Shown: positions 1 to 14,000 of the stretch, piece by piece
How the letters are laid out: each line of letters begins with the position of its first letter
Position numbering within the stretch: the first letter of the stretch is position 1
NCBI GenBank assembly: GCA_037043455.1
Contig: JAWPHD010001211.1
Span: forward strand, 248,001-312,000
Length of the DNA stretch: 64,000 bases
Source of the DNA: Cyrtodaria siliqua
Lineage: Eukaryota; Mollusca; Bivalvia; Adapedonta; Hiatellidae
Reading direction: 5' to 3'
The notes under the pieces: generated by a model
Seen by the model: only the letters and a program-made list of their open reading frames with translations
Databases searched by the model: none
Told to the model about the DNA's origin: nothing
Program-made: the position numbers and the translations under genes

Positions 1-107
1 AGGGCCTTCATCAGTTGCTATAAAATCTCAACCTATTCCTTCTATAGCGTTTTTAGATCAATATATTATTGATAAAAATTTCAAAATCATTGCCATATGG
101 CGTAAAT
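1..107. other. AT-rich left flank
   Basis: No gene or RNA is visible. The first bases loosely resemble the start of the dispersed repeat seen again near 26630 (a shared cttcatca motif), so this may be a decayed edge of that repeat. Confidence 0.4.
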
Positions 108-309
108 AGAGTGTCTACAATAGAATTTGCAGCAACTCTGCAGTTCATGGTGAGAAGGTTCTAGGCCCGTTCTCCATATTTTATCTCGATGTACATGGAG
201 GATGAGCCTGGCATGTTCATTCCTGTTAGGCACCATGTAACCTTTCATGTGGTGGTGCGCCTTAAAACCCCAATTCAGTCCATTCATTGGCGGCGTATAA
301 CCTTTTTGT
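108..309 (+). repeat. Dispersed repeat, left copy flanking the satellite
   Basis: This 200-bp stretch matches 26713-26913 in the same orientation. Shared blocks include the region around TGAGAAGGTTCTAGGCCC, the following TATTTTATCTCGATGTAC, and the CCTTAAAACCCCAATTCA block near its right end. A more diverged third copy lies at 26431-26555. Copies therefore sit on both sides of the 60-bp satellite. Short frames run through it on both strands, but they are not shared intact between copies, so I do not call a gene. Confidence 0.8.
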
Positions 310-642
310 GTTGGTGCGCCGTAAAGCCCAATTTGATTCAACTCATGAAGCATCATAAGATATTCACTTAAAGATCTAAATTGTCTCTCAAGTCCAGTAT
401 ATAAATTGTAAAACAAACTTTCCTTGAAAACTTAATGCGTTTTAGGAGGTTTCATCTATTATCTGTCTTCGCATGTTTTAAAGGCAAATTTTACATTATA
501 AAATACAGTTAAGGTATGCAAAATAAATTTTGACCTGAGAAGAAATTAAGATTTTCTTAGATGCTTTATGAATATTACCCCAGCATTAACTAGAGTTTCT
601 GATGATAACTGATGCAGAAATAAAGAACAGGATTTTATGTTC
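310..642. other. Unassigned sequence before the satellite
   Basis: AT-rich and without a convincing reading frame, RNA gene or repeat. It ends where the first degenerate 60-bp unit begins, near 643. Confidence 0.5.
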
Positions 643-1908
643 CGTTCAATTTTAGTAATAATATACATGACAGCGACCTCAGAGGGATAAGAGAACTGGT
701 ATGGATCAACTTTAGTAATGTTATACATGACAGCGACCTCAGAGGGATAAGAGAACTGATATGGATCAACTTAGTAATGTTATTCATGACAGCGACCTCA
801 GAGGGATAAGAGAACTGGTATGGATCAACTTTAGTAATGTTATACATGACAGTGACCTCAGAGGGATAAGCGAACTGGTACGGATTAACTTTAGTAATGT
901 TATACATGACAGCGACCTCAGAGGGACAAGAGAACTGGTATGGATTAACTTTAATAATGTTATACATGACGGCGACCTCAGAGGGATAAGAGAACTGATA
1001 TGGTTCAACTTTTGTAATGTTATTCATGACAGCGACCTCAGAGGGATAAGAGAACTGGTATGGATCAACTTTAGTAATGTTATACATGACAGCGACCTCA
1101 GAGGGATAAGAGAACTGATTTGGTTCAACTAAGTAATGTTATTCATGACAGCGACCTCAGAGGGATAAGAGAACTGGTACGGATTAACTTTAGTAATGTT
1201 TTACATGACAGCGACCTCAAAGGGATAAGAGAACTGATATGGTTCAACTTAGTAATGTTATACATGACAGCGACCTCAGAGGGACAAGAGAACTGGTATG
1301 GATCAACTTTAGTAATGTTATACATGACAACGACCTCAGAGGGATAAGAGAACTGGTATGGAATACTTTAGTAATGTTATACATTACAGCGACCTCAGAG
1401 GGATAAGAGAACTGGTATGGATTAACTTTAGTAATGTTATACATGACAGCGACCTCAGAGGGATAAGAGAACTGGTATGGATCAACTTTAGTAATGTTAT
1501 ACATGACGGCGACCTCAGAGAGATAAGAGAACTGATATGGTTCAACTTTTGTAATGTAATATATGACAGCGACCTCAGAGGGATAAGAGAACTGGTATAG
1601 TTCAACTTTAGTAATGTTATACATGACAGCGACCTCAGAGGGACAAGAGAACTGGTATGGATTAACTTTAATAATGTTATACATGACGGCGACCTCAGAG
1701 GGATAAGAGAACTGGTATGGATCAACTTTAGTAATGTTATACATGACAGCGACCTCAGAGAGATAAGAGAACTGGTATGGATCAACTTTAGTAATGTTAT
1801 ACATGACAGCGACCTCAGAGGGATAAGAGAACTGGTATGGATTAACTTTAGTAATGTTATACATGACAGCGACCTCAGAGGGATAAGAGAACTGGTATGG
1901 ATCAACTT

Positions 1909-3150
1909 CAGTAATGTTATACATGACAGCGACCTCAGAGGGATAAGAGAACTGGTATGGATCAACTTTAGTAATGGTATACATGACGGCGACCTCAGAG
2001 GGATAAGAGAACTATTATGGTTCAACTTTTGTAATGTTATACATGACAGCGACCTCAGAGGGATAAGAGAACTAATATGGTTCAACTTTAGTAATGTTAT
2101 ACATGACAGCGACCTCAGAGGGATAAGAGAACTGGTATAGTTCAACTTTAGTAATGTTATACATGACAGCGACCTCAGAGGGATAAGAGAACTGGTATAG
2201 TTCAACTTTAGTAATGTTATACATGACCGCGACCTCAGAGGGATAAGAGAACTGGTATAGTTCAACTTTAGTAATGTTATTCATGACAGCGACCTCAGAG
2301 GGATAAGAGAACTGATATAGTTCAACTTTAGTAATGTTATACATGACAGCGACCTCAGAGGGATAAGAGAACTGGTATAGTTCAACTTTAGTAATGTTAT
2401 ACATGACAGCGACCTCAGAGGGATAAGAGAACTGGTATGGATCAACTTTAGTAATGTTATACATGAAGGCGACCTCAGAGGGATAAGATAACTGATATGG
2501 TTCAACTTTTGTAATGTTAAACATGACAGCGACCTCAGAGGGATAAGAGAACTGGTATGGTTCAACTTAGAAATTTTATACATGACAGCGACCTCAGAGG
2601 GATAAGAGAACTGATATGGTTCAACTTATTTATGTTATACATGACAGCGACCTCAGAGGGACAAGAGAACTGGTATGGATTAACTTTAGTAATGTTATAC
2701 ATGACGGCGACCTCAGAGGGATAAGATAACTGGTATGGATCAACTTTAGTAATGTTATACATGACAGCGACCTAAGAGGGATAAGAGAATTGATATGGTT
2801 CAACTTTAGTAATGTTATACATGACAGCGACCTCAGAGGGATAAGAGAACTGATATAGTTCAACTTTAGTAATGTTATACATGACAGCGACCTCAGAGGG
2901 ATAAGAGAACTGGTATAGTTCAACTTTAGTAATGTTATACATGACCGCGACCTCAGAGGGATAAGAGAACTGGTATAGTTCAACTTTAGTAATGTTATTC
3001 ATGACAGCGACCTCAGAGGGATAAGAGAACTGATATAGTTCAACTTTAGTAATGTTATACATGACAGCGACCTCAGAGGGATAAGAGAACAGGTATAGTT
3101 CAACTTTAGTAATGTTATACATGACAGCGACCTCAGAGGGATAAGAGAAC
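1909..3150 (+). repeat. Satellite block duplicated at +9246 bp
   Basis: The order of rare unit variants here is repeated at 11155-12396. Markers are the GTAATGGTAT unit (1971 and 11217), the AACTATTATGG unit and the CTTAGAAATTTTATAC unit. Few differences are visible, one being ACTAATATGG versus ACTGATATGG. This is block-level copying inside the array. Confidence 0.85.
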
Positions 3151-3497
3151 TGGTATGGATCAACTTTAGTAATGTTATACATGAAGGCGACCTCAGAGGG
3201 ATAAGAGAACTGATATGGTTCAACTTTTGTAATGTTAAACATGACAGCGACCTCAGAGGGATAAGAGAACTGGTATGGTTCAACTTAGTAATGTTATACA
3301 TGACGGCGACCTCAGAGGGAGAAGAGAACTGATATGGTTCAACTTATTTATGTTATACATGACAGCGACCTCAGAGGGACAAGAGAACTGGTATGGATTA
3401 ACTTTAGTAATGTTATACATGACGGCGACCTCAGAGGGATAAGAGAACTGGTATGGATCAACTTTAGTAATGTTATACATGACAGCGACCTAAGAGG
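2062..3497 (+). repeat. 718-bp tandem duplication inside the satellite
   Basis: Twelve units, short by 2 bp, occur twice in a row, with matching variants 718 bp apart. Examples are TTATTCATGACAG at 2278 and 2996, the TTAAACATG unit at 2517 and 3235, and the CTTATTTATG deletion unit at 2626 and 3344. Confidence 0.85.
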
Positions 3498-4475
3498 GAT
3501 AAGAGAATTGATATGGTTCAACTTTAGTAATGTTATACATGACAGCGACCTCAGAGGGATAAGAGAACTGATATAGTTCAACTTTAGTAATGTTATACAT
3601 GACAGCGACCTCAGAGGGATAAGAGAACTGGTATAGTTCAACTTTAGTAATGTTATACATGACAGCGACCTCAGAGGGATAAGAGAACTGGTATGGATCA
3701 ACTTTAGGCATGTTATACATGACAGCGACCTGAGAGGGATAAGAGAACTGGTATAGTTCAACTTTAGGAATGTTATATATTACAGCGAACTCAGAGGGAT
3801 AAGAGAATTGATATGGTTCAACTTTAGTAATGTTATACATGACAGCGACCTGAGAGGGATAAGAGAACTGGTATAGTTCAACTTTAGTAATGTTATACAT
3901 GACAGCGAACTCAGAGGGATAAGAGAATTGATATGGTACAACTTTAGTAATGTTATACATGACAGCGACCTCAGAGGGATAAGAGAACTGATATGGTTCA
4001 ACTTTAGTAATGTTATACATGACAGCGACCTCAGAGGGATAAGAGAACTGATATGGTTCAACTTTAGTAATGTTATACATGACAGCGACTTCAGAGGGAT
4101 AAGAGAACTGGTATAGATCAACTTTAGTAATGTTATACATGACAGCGACGTCAGAGGGATAAGAGAACTGATATAGTTCAACTTTAGTAATGTTATACAT
4201 GACAGCGACCTCGGAGGGATAAGAGAACTGGTATAGATAAACTTTAGTAATGTTATACATGACAGCGACCTCAGAGGGACAAGAGAACTGATATGGTTCA
4301 ACTTTAGTAATGTTATACATGACAGCGACCTCAGAGGGATAACAGAACTGGTATAGTTCAACTTTAGTAATGTTATACATGACAGCGACCTCAGAGGGAT
4401 AAGAGAACTGATATGGTTCAACTTTTGTAATGTTAAACATGACAGCGACCTCAGAGGGATAAGAGAACTGGTATG
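2939..4475 (+). repeat. Satellite block duplicated at +2738 bp
   Basis: The block matches 5677-7213 variant by variant, including the TTTAGGCATG unit (3705 and 6443) and the ATATTACAGCGAACTC unit (3778 and 6516). It breaks off where GTATGGTTC changes to GTATAGTTC. Confidence 0.85.
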
Positions 4476-5680
4476 GTTCAACTTAGTAATGTTATACATG
4501 ACAGCGACCTCAGAGGGATAAGAGAACTGATATGGTTCAACTTATTTATGTTATACATGACAGCGACCACAGAGGGACAAGAGAACTGGTATGGATTAAC
4601 TTTAGTAATGTTATACATGACGGCGACCTCAGAGGGATAAGAGAACTGGTATGGATCAACTTTAGTAATGTTATATATGACAGCGACCTCACAGGGATAA
4701 GAGAACTGATATGGTTCAACTTTTGTAATGTTATATATGACGGCGACCTCAGAGGAATAAGAGAACTGATATGGTTCAACTTTTGTAATGTTATACATGA
4801 CAGCGACCTCAGAGGGATAAGTGAAATGATATAGTTCAACTTTAGTAATGTTATACATGACAGCGGCCTCAGATGGATAAGAGAACTGGTATGGATAAAC
4901 TTTAGTAATGTTATACATGACGGCGACCTCAGAGGGATAACAGGACTGATATGGTTCAACTTTTGTAATGTTATGCATGACAGCGACCTCAGAGGGATTA
5001 GAGAACTGGTATGGATCAACTTTAGTAATGTTACGCATGACCGCGACCTCAGAGGGATAACAGGACTGATATGGTTCAACTTTTGTAATGTTATACATGA
5101 CAGCGACCTCAGAGGGATAAGAGAACTGGTATGGATCAACTTTAGTAATGTTATGCATGACAGCGACCGCAGAGGGATAAGAGAACTGGTATGGATAAAC
5201 TTTATTAATGTTATGCATGACAGCGACCTCAGAGGGATAAGAGAACTGGTATGGATCAACTTTAGTAATGTTAATGCATGACAGCGACCTCAGAGGGATA
5301 AGAAAACTGATATGGTTCAACTTTTGTAATGTTATGCATGACAGCGACTGGTATGGTTCAACTTTAGTGATGTTATACATGACAGCGACCTCAGAGGGAT
5401 AACAGGACTGATATGGTTCAACTTTTGTGATGTTATACATGACAGCGACCTCAGAGGGATAACAAAACTGGTATGGATCAACTTTAGTAATGTTATGCAT
5501 GACAGCGACCTCAGAGGGATAGGAAAACTGAAATGGTTCAACTTTTGTAATGTTATGCATGACAGCGACCTCAGAGGGATAAGAAAACTGATATGGTTCA
5601 ACTTTTGTAATGTTATGCATGACAGGGACCTCAGAGGGATAAGAGAACTGATATGGTTCAACTTTAGTAATGTTATGCAT
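4463..5680 (+). repeat. Satellite block duplicated at +3578 bp
   Basis: The block matches 8041-9258, including the GCGACCACAGAG unit, the TTAATGCATGAC insertion unit and the truncated GACAGCGACTGGTATGG unit. The match ends where GACCGCGACC is replaced by GACAGCGAAC. Confidence 0.85.
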
Positions 5681-6360
5681 GACCGCGACCTCAGAGGGAT
5701 AAGAGAACTGGTATAGTTCAACTTTAGTAATGTTATTCATGACAGCGACCTCAGAGGGATAAGAGAACTGATATAGTTCAACTTTAGTAATGTTATACAT
5801 GACAGCGACCTCAGAGGGATAAGAGAACAGGTATAGTTCAACTTTAGTAATGTTATACATGACAGCGACCTCAGAGGGATAAGAGAACTGGTATGGATCA
5901 ACTTTAGTAATGTTATACATGAAGGCGACCTCAGAGGGATAAGAGAACTGATATGGTTCAACTTTTGTAATGTTAAACATGACAGCGACCTCAGAGGGAT
6001 AAGAGAACTGGTATGGTTCAACTTAGTAATGTTATACATGACAGCGACCTCAGAGGGAGAAGAGAACTGATATGGTTCAACTTATTTATGTTATACATGA
6101 CAGCGACCTCAGAGGGACAAGAGAACTGGTATGGATTAACTTTAGTAATGTTATACATGACGGCGACCTCAGAGGGATAAGAGAACTGGTATGGATCAAC
6201 TTTAGTAATGTTATACATGACAGCGACCTAAGAGGGATAAGAGAATTGATATGGTTCAACTTTAGTAATGTTATACATGACAGCGACCTCAGAGGGATAA
6301 GAGAACTGATATAGTTCAACTTTAGTAATGTTATACATGACAGCGACCTCAGAGGGATAA

Positions 6361-8040
6361 GAGAACTGGTATAGTTCAACTTTAGTAATGTTATACATGA
6401 CAGCGACCTCAGAGGGATAAGAGAACTGGTATGGATCAACTTTAGGCATGTTATACATGACAGCGACCTGAGAGGGATAAGAGAACTGGTATAGTTCAAC
6501 TTTAGGAATGTTATATATTACAGCGAACTCAGAGGGATAAGAGAATTGATATGGTTCAACTTTAGTAATGTTATACATGACAGCGACCTGAGAGGGATAA
6601 GAGAGCTGGTATAGTTCAACTTTAGTAATGTTATACATGACAGCGAACTCAGAGGGATAAGAGAATTGATATGGTACAACTTTAGTAATGTTATACATGA
6701 CAGCGACCTCAGAGGGATAAGAGAACTGATATGGTTCAACTTTAGTAATGTTATACATGACAGCGACCTCAGAGGGATAAGAGAACTGATATGGTTCAAC
6801 TTTAGTAATGTTATACATGACAGCGACTTCAGAGGGATAAGAGAACTGGTATAGATCAACTTTAGTAATGTTATACATGACAGCGACGTCAGAGGGATAA
6901 GAGAACTGATATAGTTCAACTTTAGTAATGTTATACATGACAGCGACCTCGGAGGGATAAGAGAACTGGTATAGATAAACTTTAGTAATGTTATACATGA
7001 CAGCGACCTCAGAGGGACAAGAGAACTGATATGGTTCAACTTTAGTAATGTTATACATGACAGCGACCTCAGAGGGATAACAGAACTGGTATAGTTCAAC
7101 TTTAGTAATGTTATACATGACAGCGACCTCAGAGGGATAAGAGAACTGATATGGTTCAACTTTTGTAATGTTAAACATGACAGCGACCTCAGAGGGATAA
7201 GAGAACTGGTATAGTTCAACTTTAGTAATGTTATACATGACAGCGACCTCAGAGGGATAAGAGAACTTGTATGGATCAACTTTAGGCATGTTATACATGA
7301 CAGCGACCTGAGAGGGATAAGAGAACTGGTATAGTTCAACTTTAGGAATGTTATATATTACAGCGAACTCAGAGGGATAAGAGAATTGATATGGTTCAAC
7401 TTTAGTAATGTTATACATGACAGCGACCTGAGAGGGATAAGAGAACTGGTATAGTTCAACTTTAGTAATGTTATACATGACAGCGAACTCAGAGGGATAA
7501 GAGAATTGATATGGTACAACTTTAGTAATGTTATACATGACAGCGACCTCAGAGGGATAAGAGAACTGATATGGTTCAACTTTAGTAATGTTATACATGA
7601 CAGCGACCTCAGAGGGATAAGAGAACTGATATGGTTCAACTTTAGTAATGTTATACATGACAGCGACTTCAGAGGGATAAGAGAACTGGTATAGATCAAC
7701 TTTAGTAATGTTATACATGACAGCGACGTCAGAGGGATAAGAGAACTGATATAGTTCAACTTTAGTAATGTTATACATGACAGCGACCTCGGAGGGATAA
7801 GAGAACTGGTATAGATAAACTTTAGTAATGTTATACATGACAGCGACCTCAGAGGGACAAGAGAACTGATATGGTTCAACTTTAGTAATGTTATACATGA
7901 CAGCGACCTCAGAGGGATAACAGAACTGGTATAGTTCAACTTTAGTAATGTTATACATGACAGCGACCTCAGAGGGATAAGAGAACTGATATGGTTCAAC
8001 TTTTGTAATGTTAAACATGACAGCGACCTCAGAGGGATAA
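6361..8040 (+). repeat. 840-bp (14-unit) perfect-length tandem duplication
   Basis: Copies 6361-7200 and 7201-8040 are exactly 840 bp apart and nearly identical. Differences seen are GAGAGCTGG versus GAGAACTGG near 6603 and 7443, and one GAACTGG versus GAACTTG. It is one of the freshest events in the array. Confidence 0.9.
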
Positions 8041-10820
8041 GAATACTGGTATGGTTCAACTTAGTAATGTTATACATGACAGCGACCTCAGAGGGATAAG
8101 AGAACTGATATGGTTCAACTTATTTATGTTATACATGACAGCGACCACAGAGGGACAAGAGAACTGGTATGGATTAACTTTAGTAATGTTATACATGACG
8201 GCGACCTCAGAGGGATAAGAGAACTGGTATGGATCAACTTTAGTAATGTTATATATGACAGCGACCTCACAGGGATAAGAGAACTGATATGGTTCAACTT
8301 TTGTAATGTTATATATGACGGCGACCTCAGAGGAATAAGAGAACTGATATGGTTCAACTTTTGTAATGTTATACATGACAGCGACCTCAGAGGGATAAGT
8401 GAAATGATATAGTTCAACTTTAGTAATGTTATACATGACAGCGGCCTCAGATGGATAAGAGAACTGGTATGGATAAACTTTAGTAATGTTATACATGACG
8501 GCGACCTCAGAGGGATAACAGGACTGATATGGTTCAACTTTTGTAATGTTATGCATGACAGCGACCTCAGAGGGATTAGAGAACTGGTATGGATCAACTT
8601 TAGTAATGTTACGCATGACCGCGACCTCAGAGGGATAACAGGACTGATATGGTTCAACTTTTGTAATGTTATACATGACAGCGACCTCAGAGGGATAAGA
8701 GAACTGGTATGGATCAACTTTAGTAATGTTATGCATGACAGCGACCGCAGAGGGATAAGAGAACTGGTATGGATCAACTTTATTAATGTTATGCATGACA
8801 GCGACCTCAGAGGGATAAGAGAACTGGTATGGATCAACTTTAGTAATGTTAATGCATGACAGCGACCTCAGAGGGATAAGAAAACTGATATGGTTCAACT
8901 TTTGTAATGTTATGCATGACAGCGACTGGTATGGTTCAACTTTAGTGATGTTATACATGACAGCGACCTCAGAGGGATAACAGGACTGATATGGTTCAAC
9001 TTTTGTGATGTTATACATGACAGCGACCTCAGAGGGATAACAAAACTGGTATGGATCAACTTTAGTAATGTTATGCATGACAGCGACCTCAGAGGGATAG
9101 GAAAACTGAAATGGTTCAACTTTTGTAATGTTATGCATGACAGCGACCTCAGAGGGATAAGAAAACTGATATGGTTCAACTTTTGTAATGTTATGCATGA
9201 CAGGGACCTCAGAGGGATAAGAGAACTGATATGGTTCAACTTTAGTAATGTTATGCATGACAGCGAACTCAGAGGGATAAGAAAACTGATATGGTTCAAC
9301 TTTTGTAATGTTATGCATGACAGCGACCTCAGAGGGATAAGATAACCGGTATGGATCAACTTTAGTAATGTTATTCACGACAGCGACCTCAGAGGAATAA
9401 CAGGACAGGTATGGATCAGAAAATTGAAATGGTTCAACTTTTGTAATGTTATGCATGACAGCGACCTCAGAGGGATAAGAAAACTGATATGGTTCAACTT
9501 TTGTAATGTTATGCATGACAGGGACCTCAGAGGGATAAGAGAACTGATATGGTTCAACTTTCGTAATGTTATGCATGACAGCGACCTCAGAGGGATAAGA
9601 AAACTGATATGGTTCAACTTTTGTAATGTTATGCATGACAGCGACCTCAGAGGGATAAGATAACAGGTATGGATCAACTTTAGTAATGTTATGCATGACA
9701 GAGACCTCAGAGGGATAAGAAAACTGGTATGGTTCAACTTTTGTAATGTTATGCATGACAGCGACCTCAGAGGAATAAGAGAACTGGTATGGATCGACTT
9801 TAGTAATATTATGCATGACAGCCACCTCAGAGGGATAAGAGAACTGGTATGGATCAACTTTAGTAATGTTATGCATGACAGCCACCTCAGAGGGATAAGA
9901 AAACTGATATGGTTCAACTTTTGTAATGTTATGCATGACAGCGACCTCAGAGGGATAAGAAAACTGGTATGGATCAACTTTAGTAATGTTATGCATGACA
10001 GCCACCTCAGAGGGATAAGAGAACTGGTATGGATCAACTTTAGTAATGTTATGCATGACAGCGACCTCAGAGGGATAAGAAAACTGGTATGGATCAACTT
10101 TAGTAATGTTATACATGACAGCGACCTCAGAGGGATAAGAAAACTGATATGGTTTAACTTTTGTAATGTTATGCATGACAGCGACCTCAGAGGGATAACA
10201 AAACTGGTATGGATCAACTTTAGTAATGTTATGCATGACAGCGACCTCAGAGGGATAGGAAAACTGAAATGGTTCAACTTTTGTAATGTTATGCATGACA
10301 GCGACCTCAGAGGGATAAGAAAACTGATATGGTTCAACTTTTGTAATGTTATGCATGACAGGGACCTCAGAGGGATAAGAGAACTGATATGGTTCAACTT
10401 TAGTAATGTTATGCATGACAGCGACCTCAGAGGGATAAGAAAACTGATATGGTTCAACTTTTGTAATGTTATGCATGACAGCGACCTCAGAGGGATAAGA
10501 TAACCGGTATGGTCAACTTTAGTAATGTTATTCACGACAGCGACCTCAGAGGAATAACAGGACAGGTATGGATCAGAAAACTGAAATGGTTCAACTTTTG
10601 TAATGTTATGCATGACAGCGACCTCAGAGGGATAAGAAAACTGATATGGTTCAACTTTTGTATTGTTATGCATGACAGGGACCTCAGAGGGATAAGAGAA
10701 CTGATATGGTTCAACTTTCGTAATGTTATGCATGACAGCGACCTCAGAGGGATAAGAAAACTGATATGGTTCAACTTTTGTAATGTTATGCATGACAGCG
10801 ACCTCAGAGGGATAAGATAA
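8041..10820 (+). repeat. 2.78-kb satellite block duplicated at +4590 bp
   Basis: The block 8041-10820 recurs at 12631-15410. It starts at the diagnostic GAATACTGG unit and ends where CCGGTATGGTC gives way to CAGGTATGGATC. Only scattered single-base differences were noticed, such as CAGAAAATTG versus CAGAATATTG (9417 and 14007) and GATATGGTTC versus GATATAGTTC (8887 and 13477). The offset is not a multiple of 60 because the block between contains short units. Confidence 0.9.
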
Positions 10821-11020
10821 CCGGTATGGTCAACTTTAGTAATGTTATTCACGACAGCGACCTCAGAGGAATAACAGGACAGGTATGGATCAGAAAACTG
10901 AAATGGTTCAACTTTTGTAATGTTATGCATGACAGCGACCTCAGAGGGATAAGAAAACTGATATGGTTCAACTTTTGTATTGTTATGCATGACAGGGACC
11001 TCAGAGGGATAAGAGAACTG
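10501..11020 (+). repeat. 317-bp tandem duplication with short units
   Basis: The segment from 10509 is repeated from 10826. Both contain a 59-bp unit (CCGGTATGGTCAAC) and a unit cut to CAGGTATGGATCAGAAAACTG. A further related copy starts at 15099. Confidence 0.8.
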
Positions 11021-14000
11021 ATATGGATCAACTTTAGGCATGTTATACATGACAGCGACCTGAGAGGGATAAGAGAACTGGTATAGTTCAACTTTAGGAA
11101 TGTTATATATTACAGCGAACTCAGAGGGATAAGAGAATTGATATGGTTCAACTTTAGTAATGTTATACATGACAGCGACCTCAGAGGGATAAGAGAACTG
11201 GTATGGATCAACTTTAGTAATGGTATACATGACGGCGACCTCAGAGGGATAAGAGAACTATTATGGTTCAACTTTTGTAATGTTATACATGACAGCGACC
11301 TCAGAGGGATAAGAGAACTGATATGGTTCAACTTTAGTAATGTTATACATGACAGCGACCTCAGAGGGATAAGAGAACTGGTATAGTTCAACTTTAGTAA
11401 TGTTATACATGACAGCGACCTCAGAGGGATAAGAGAACTGGTATAGTTCAACTTTAGTAATGTTATACATGACCGCGACCTCAGAGGGATAAGAGAACTG
11501 GTATAGTTCAACTTTAGTAATGTTATTCATGACAGCGACCTCAGAGGGATAAGAGAACTGATATAGTTCAACTTTAGTAATGTTATACATGACAGCGACC
11601 TCAGAGGGATAAGAGAACTGGTATAGTTCAACTTTAGTAATGTTATACATGACAGCGACCTCAGAGGGATAAGAGAACTGGTATGGATCAACTTTAGTAA
11701 TGTTATACATGAAGGCGACCTCAGAGGGATAAGATAACTGATATGGTTCAACTTTTGTAATGTTAAACATGACAGCGACCTCAGAGGGATAAGAGAACTG
11801 GTATGGTTCAACTTAGAAATTTTATACATGACAGCGACCTCAGAGGGATAAGAGAACTGATATGGTTCAACTTATTTATGTTATACATGACAGCGACCTC
11901 AGAGGGACAAGAGAACTGGTATGGATTAACTTTAGTAATGTTATACATGACGGCGACCTCAGAGGGATAAGATAACTGGTATGGATCAACTTTAGTAATG
12001 TTATACATGACAGCGACCTAAGAGGGATAAGAGAATTGATATGGTTCAACTTTAGTAATGTTATACATGACAGCGACCTCAGAGGGATAAGAGAACTGAT
12101 ATAGTTCAACTTTAGTAATGTTATACATGACAGCGACCTCAGAGGGATAAGAGAACTGGTATAGTTCAACTTTAGTAATGTTATACATGACCGCGACCTC
12201 AGAGGGATAAGAGAACTGGTATAGTTCAACTTTAGTAATGTTATTCATGACAGCGACCTCAGAGGGATAAGAGAACTGATATAGTTCAACTTTAGTAATG
12301 TTATACATGACAGCGACCTCAGAGGGATAAGAGAACAGGTATAGTTCAACTTTAGTAATGTTATACATGACAGCGACCTCAGAGGGATAAGAGAACTGAT
12401 ATAGTTCAACTTTAGTAATGTTATACATGACAGCGACCTCGGAGGGATAAGAGAACTGGTATAGATAAACTTTAGTAATGTTATACATGACAGCGACCTC
12501 AGAGGGACAAGAGAACTGATATGGTTCAACTTTAGTAATGTTATACATGACAGCGACCTCAGAGGGATAACAGAACTGGTATAGTTCAACTTTAGTAATG
12601 TTATACATGACAGCGACCTCAGAGGGATAAGAATACTGGTATGGTTCAACTTAGTAATGTTATACATGACAGCGACCTCAGAGGGATAAGAGAACTGATA
12701 TGGTTCAACTTATTTATGTTATACATGACAGCGACCACAGAGGGACAAGAGAACTGGTATGGATTAACTTTAGTAATGTTATACATGACGGCGACCTCAG
12801 AGGGATAAGAGAACTGGTATGGATCAACTTTAGTAATGTTATATATGACAGCGACCTCACAGGGATAAGAGAACTGATATGGTTCAACTTTTGTAATGTT
12901 ATATATGACGGCGACCTCAGAGGAATAAGAGAACTGATATGGTTCAACTTTTGTAATGTTATACATGACAGCGACCTCAGAGGGATAAGTGAAATGATAT
13001 AGTTCAACTTTAGTAATGTTATACATGACAGCGGCCTCAGATGGATAAGAGAACTGGTATGGATAAACTTTAGTAATGTTATACATGACGGCGACCTCAG
13101 AGGGATAACAGGACTGATATGGTTCAACTTTTGTAATGTTATGCATGACAGCGACCTCAGAGGGATTAGAGAACTGGTATGGATCAACTTTAGTAATGTT
13201 ACGCATGACCGCGACCTCAGAGGGATAACAGGACTGATATGGTTCAACTTTTGTAATGTTATACATGACAGCGACCTCAGAGGGATAAGAGAACTGGTAT
13301 GGATCAACTTTAGTAATGTTATGCATGACAGCGACCGCAGAGGGATAAGAGAACTGGTATGGATCAACTTTATTAATGTTATGCATGACAGCGACCTCAG
13401 AGGGATAAGAGAACTGGTATGGATCAACTTTAGTAATGTTAATGCATGACAGCGACCTCAGAGGGATAAGAAAACTGATATAGTTCAACTTTTGTAATGT
13501 TATGCATGACAGCGACTGGTATGGTTCAACTTTAGTGATGTTATACATGACAGCGACCTCAGAGGGATAACAGGACTGATATGGTTCAACTTTTGTGATG
13601 TTATACATGACAGCGACCTCAGAGGGATAACAAAACTGGTATGGATCAACTTTAGTAATGTTATGCATGACAGCGACCTCAGAGGGATAGGAAAACTGAA
13701 ATGGTTCAACTTTTGTAATGTTATGCATGACAGCGACCTCAGAGGGATAAGAAAACTGATATGGTTCAACTTTTGTAATGTTATGCATGACAGGGACCTC
13801 AGAGGGATAAGAGAACTGATATGGTTCAACTTTAGTAATGTTATGCATGACAGCGAACTCAGAGGGATAAGAAAACTGATATGGTTCAACTTTTGTAATG
13901 TTATGCATGACAGCGACCTCAGAGGGATAAGATAACCGGTATGGATCAACTTTAGTAATGTTATTCACGACAGCGACCTCAGAGGAATAACAGGACAGGT

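Noticed and set aside
8056..10476. 806-codon minus-strand reading frame, and its twin at 12646-15066
   Set aside because: It consists only of the 60-bp satellite read as 20-residue repeats. Three frames are open at once, stops recur elsewhere, and no unique domain or start context exists. Kept as satellite and discussed as a finding.
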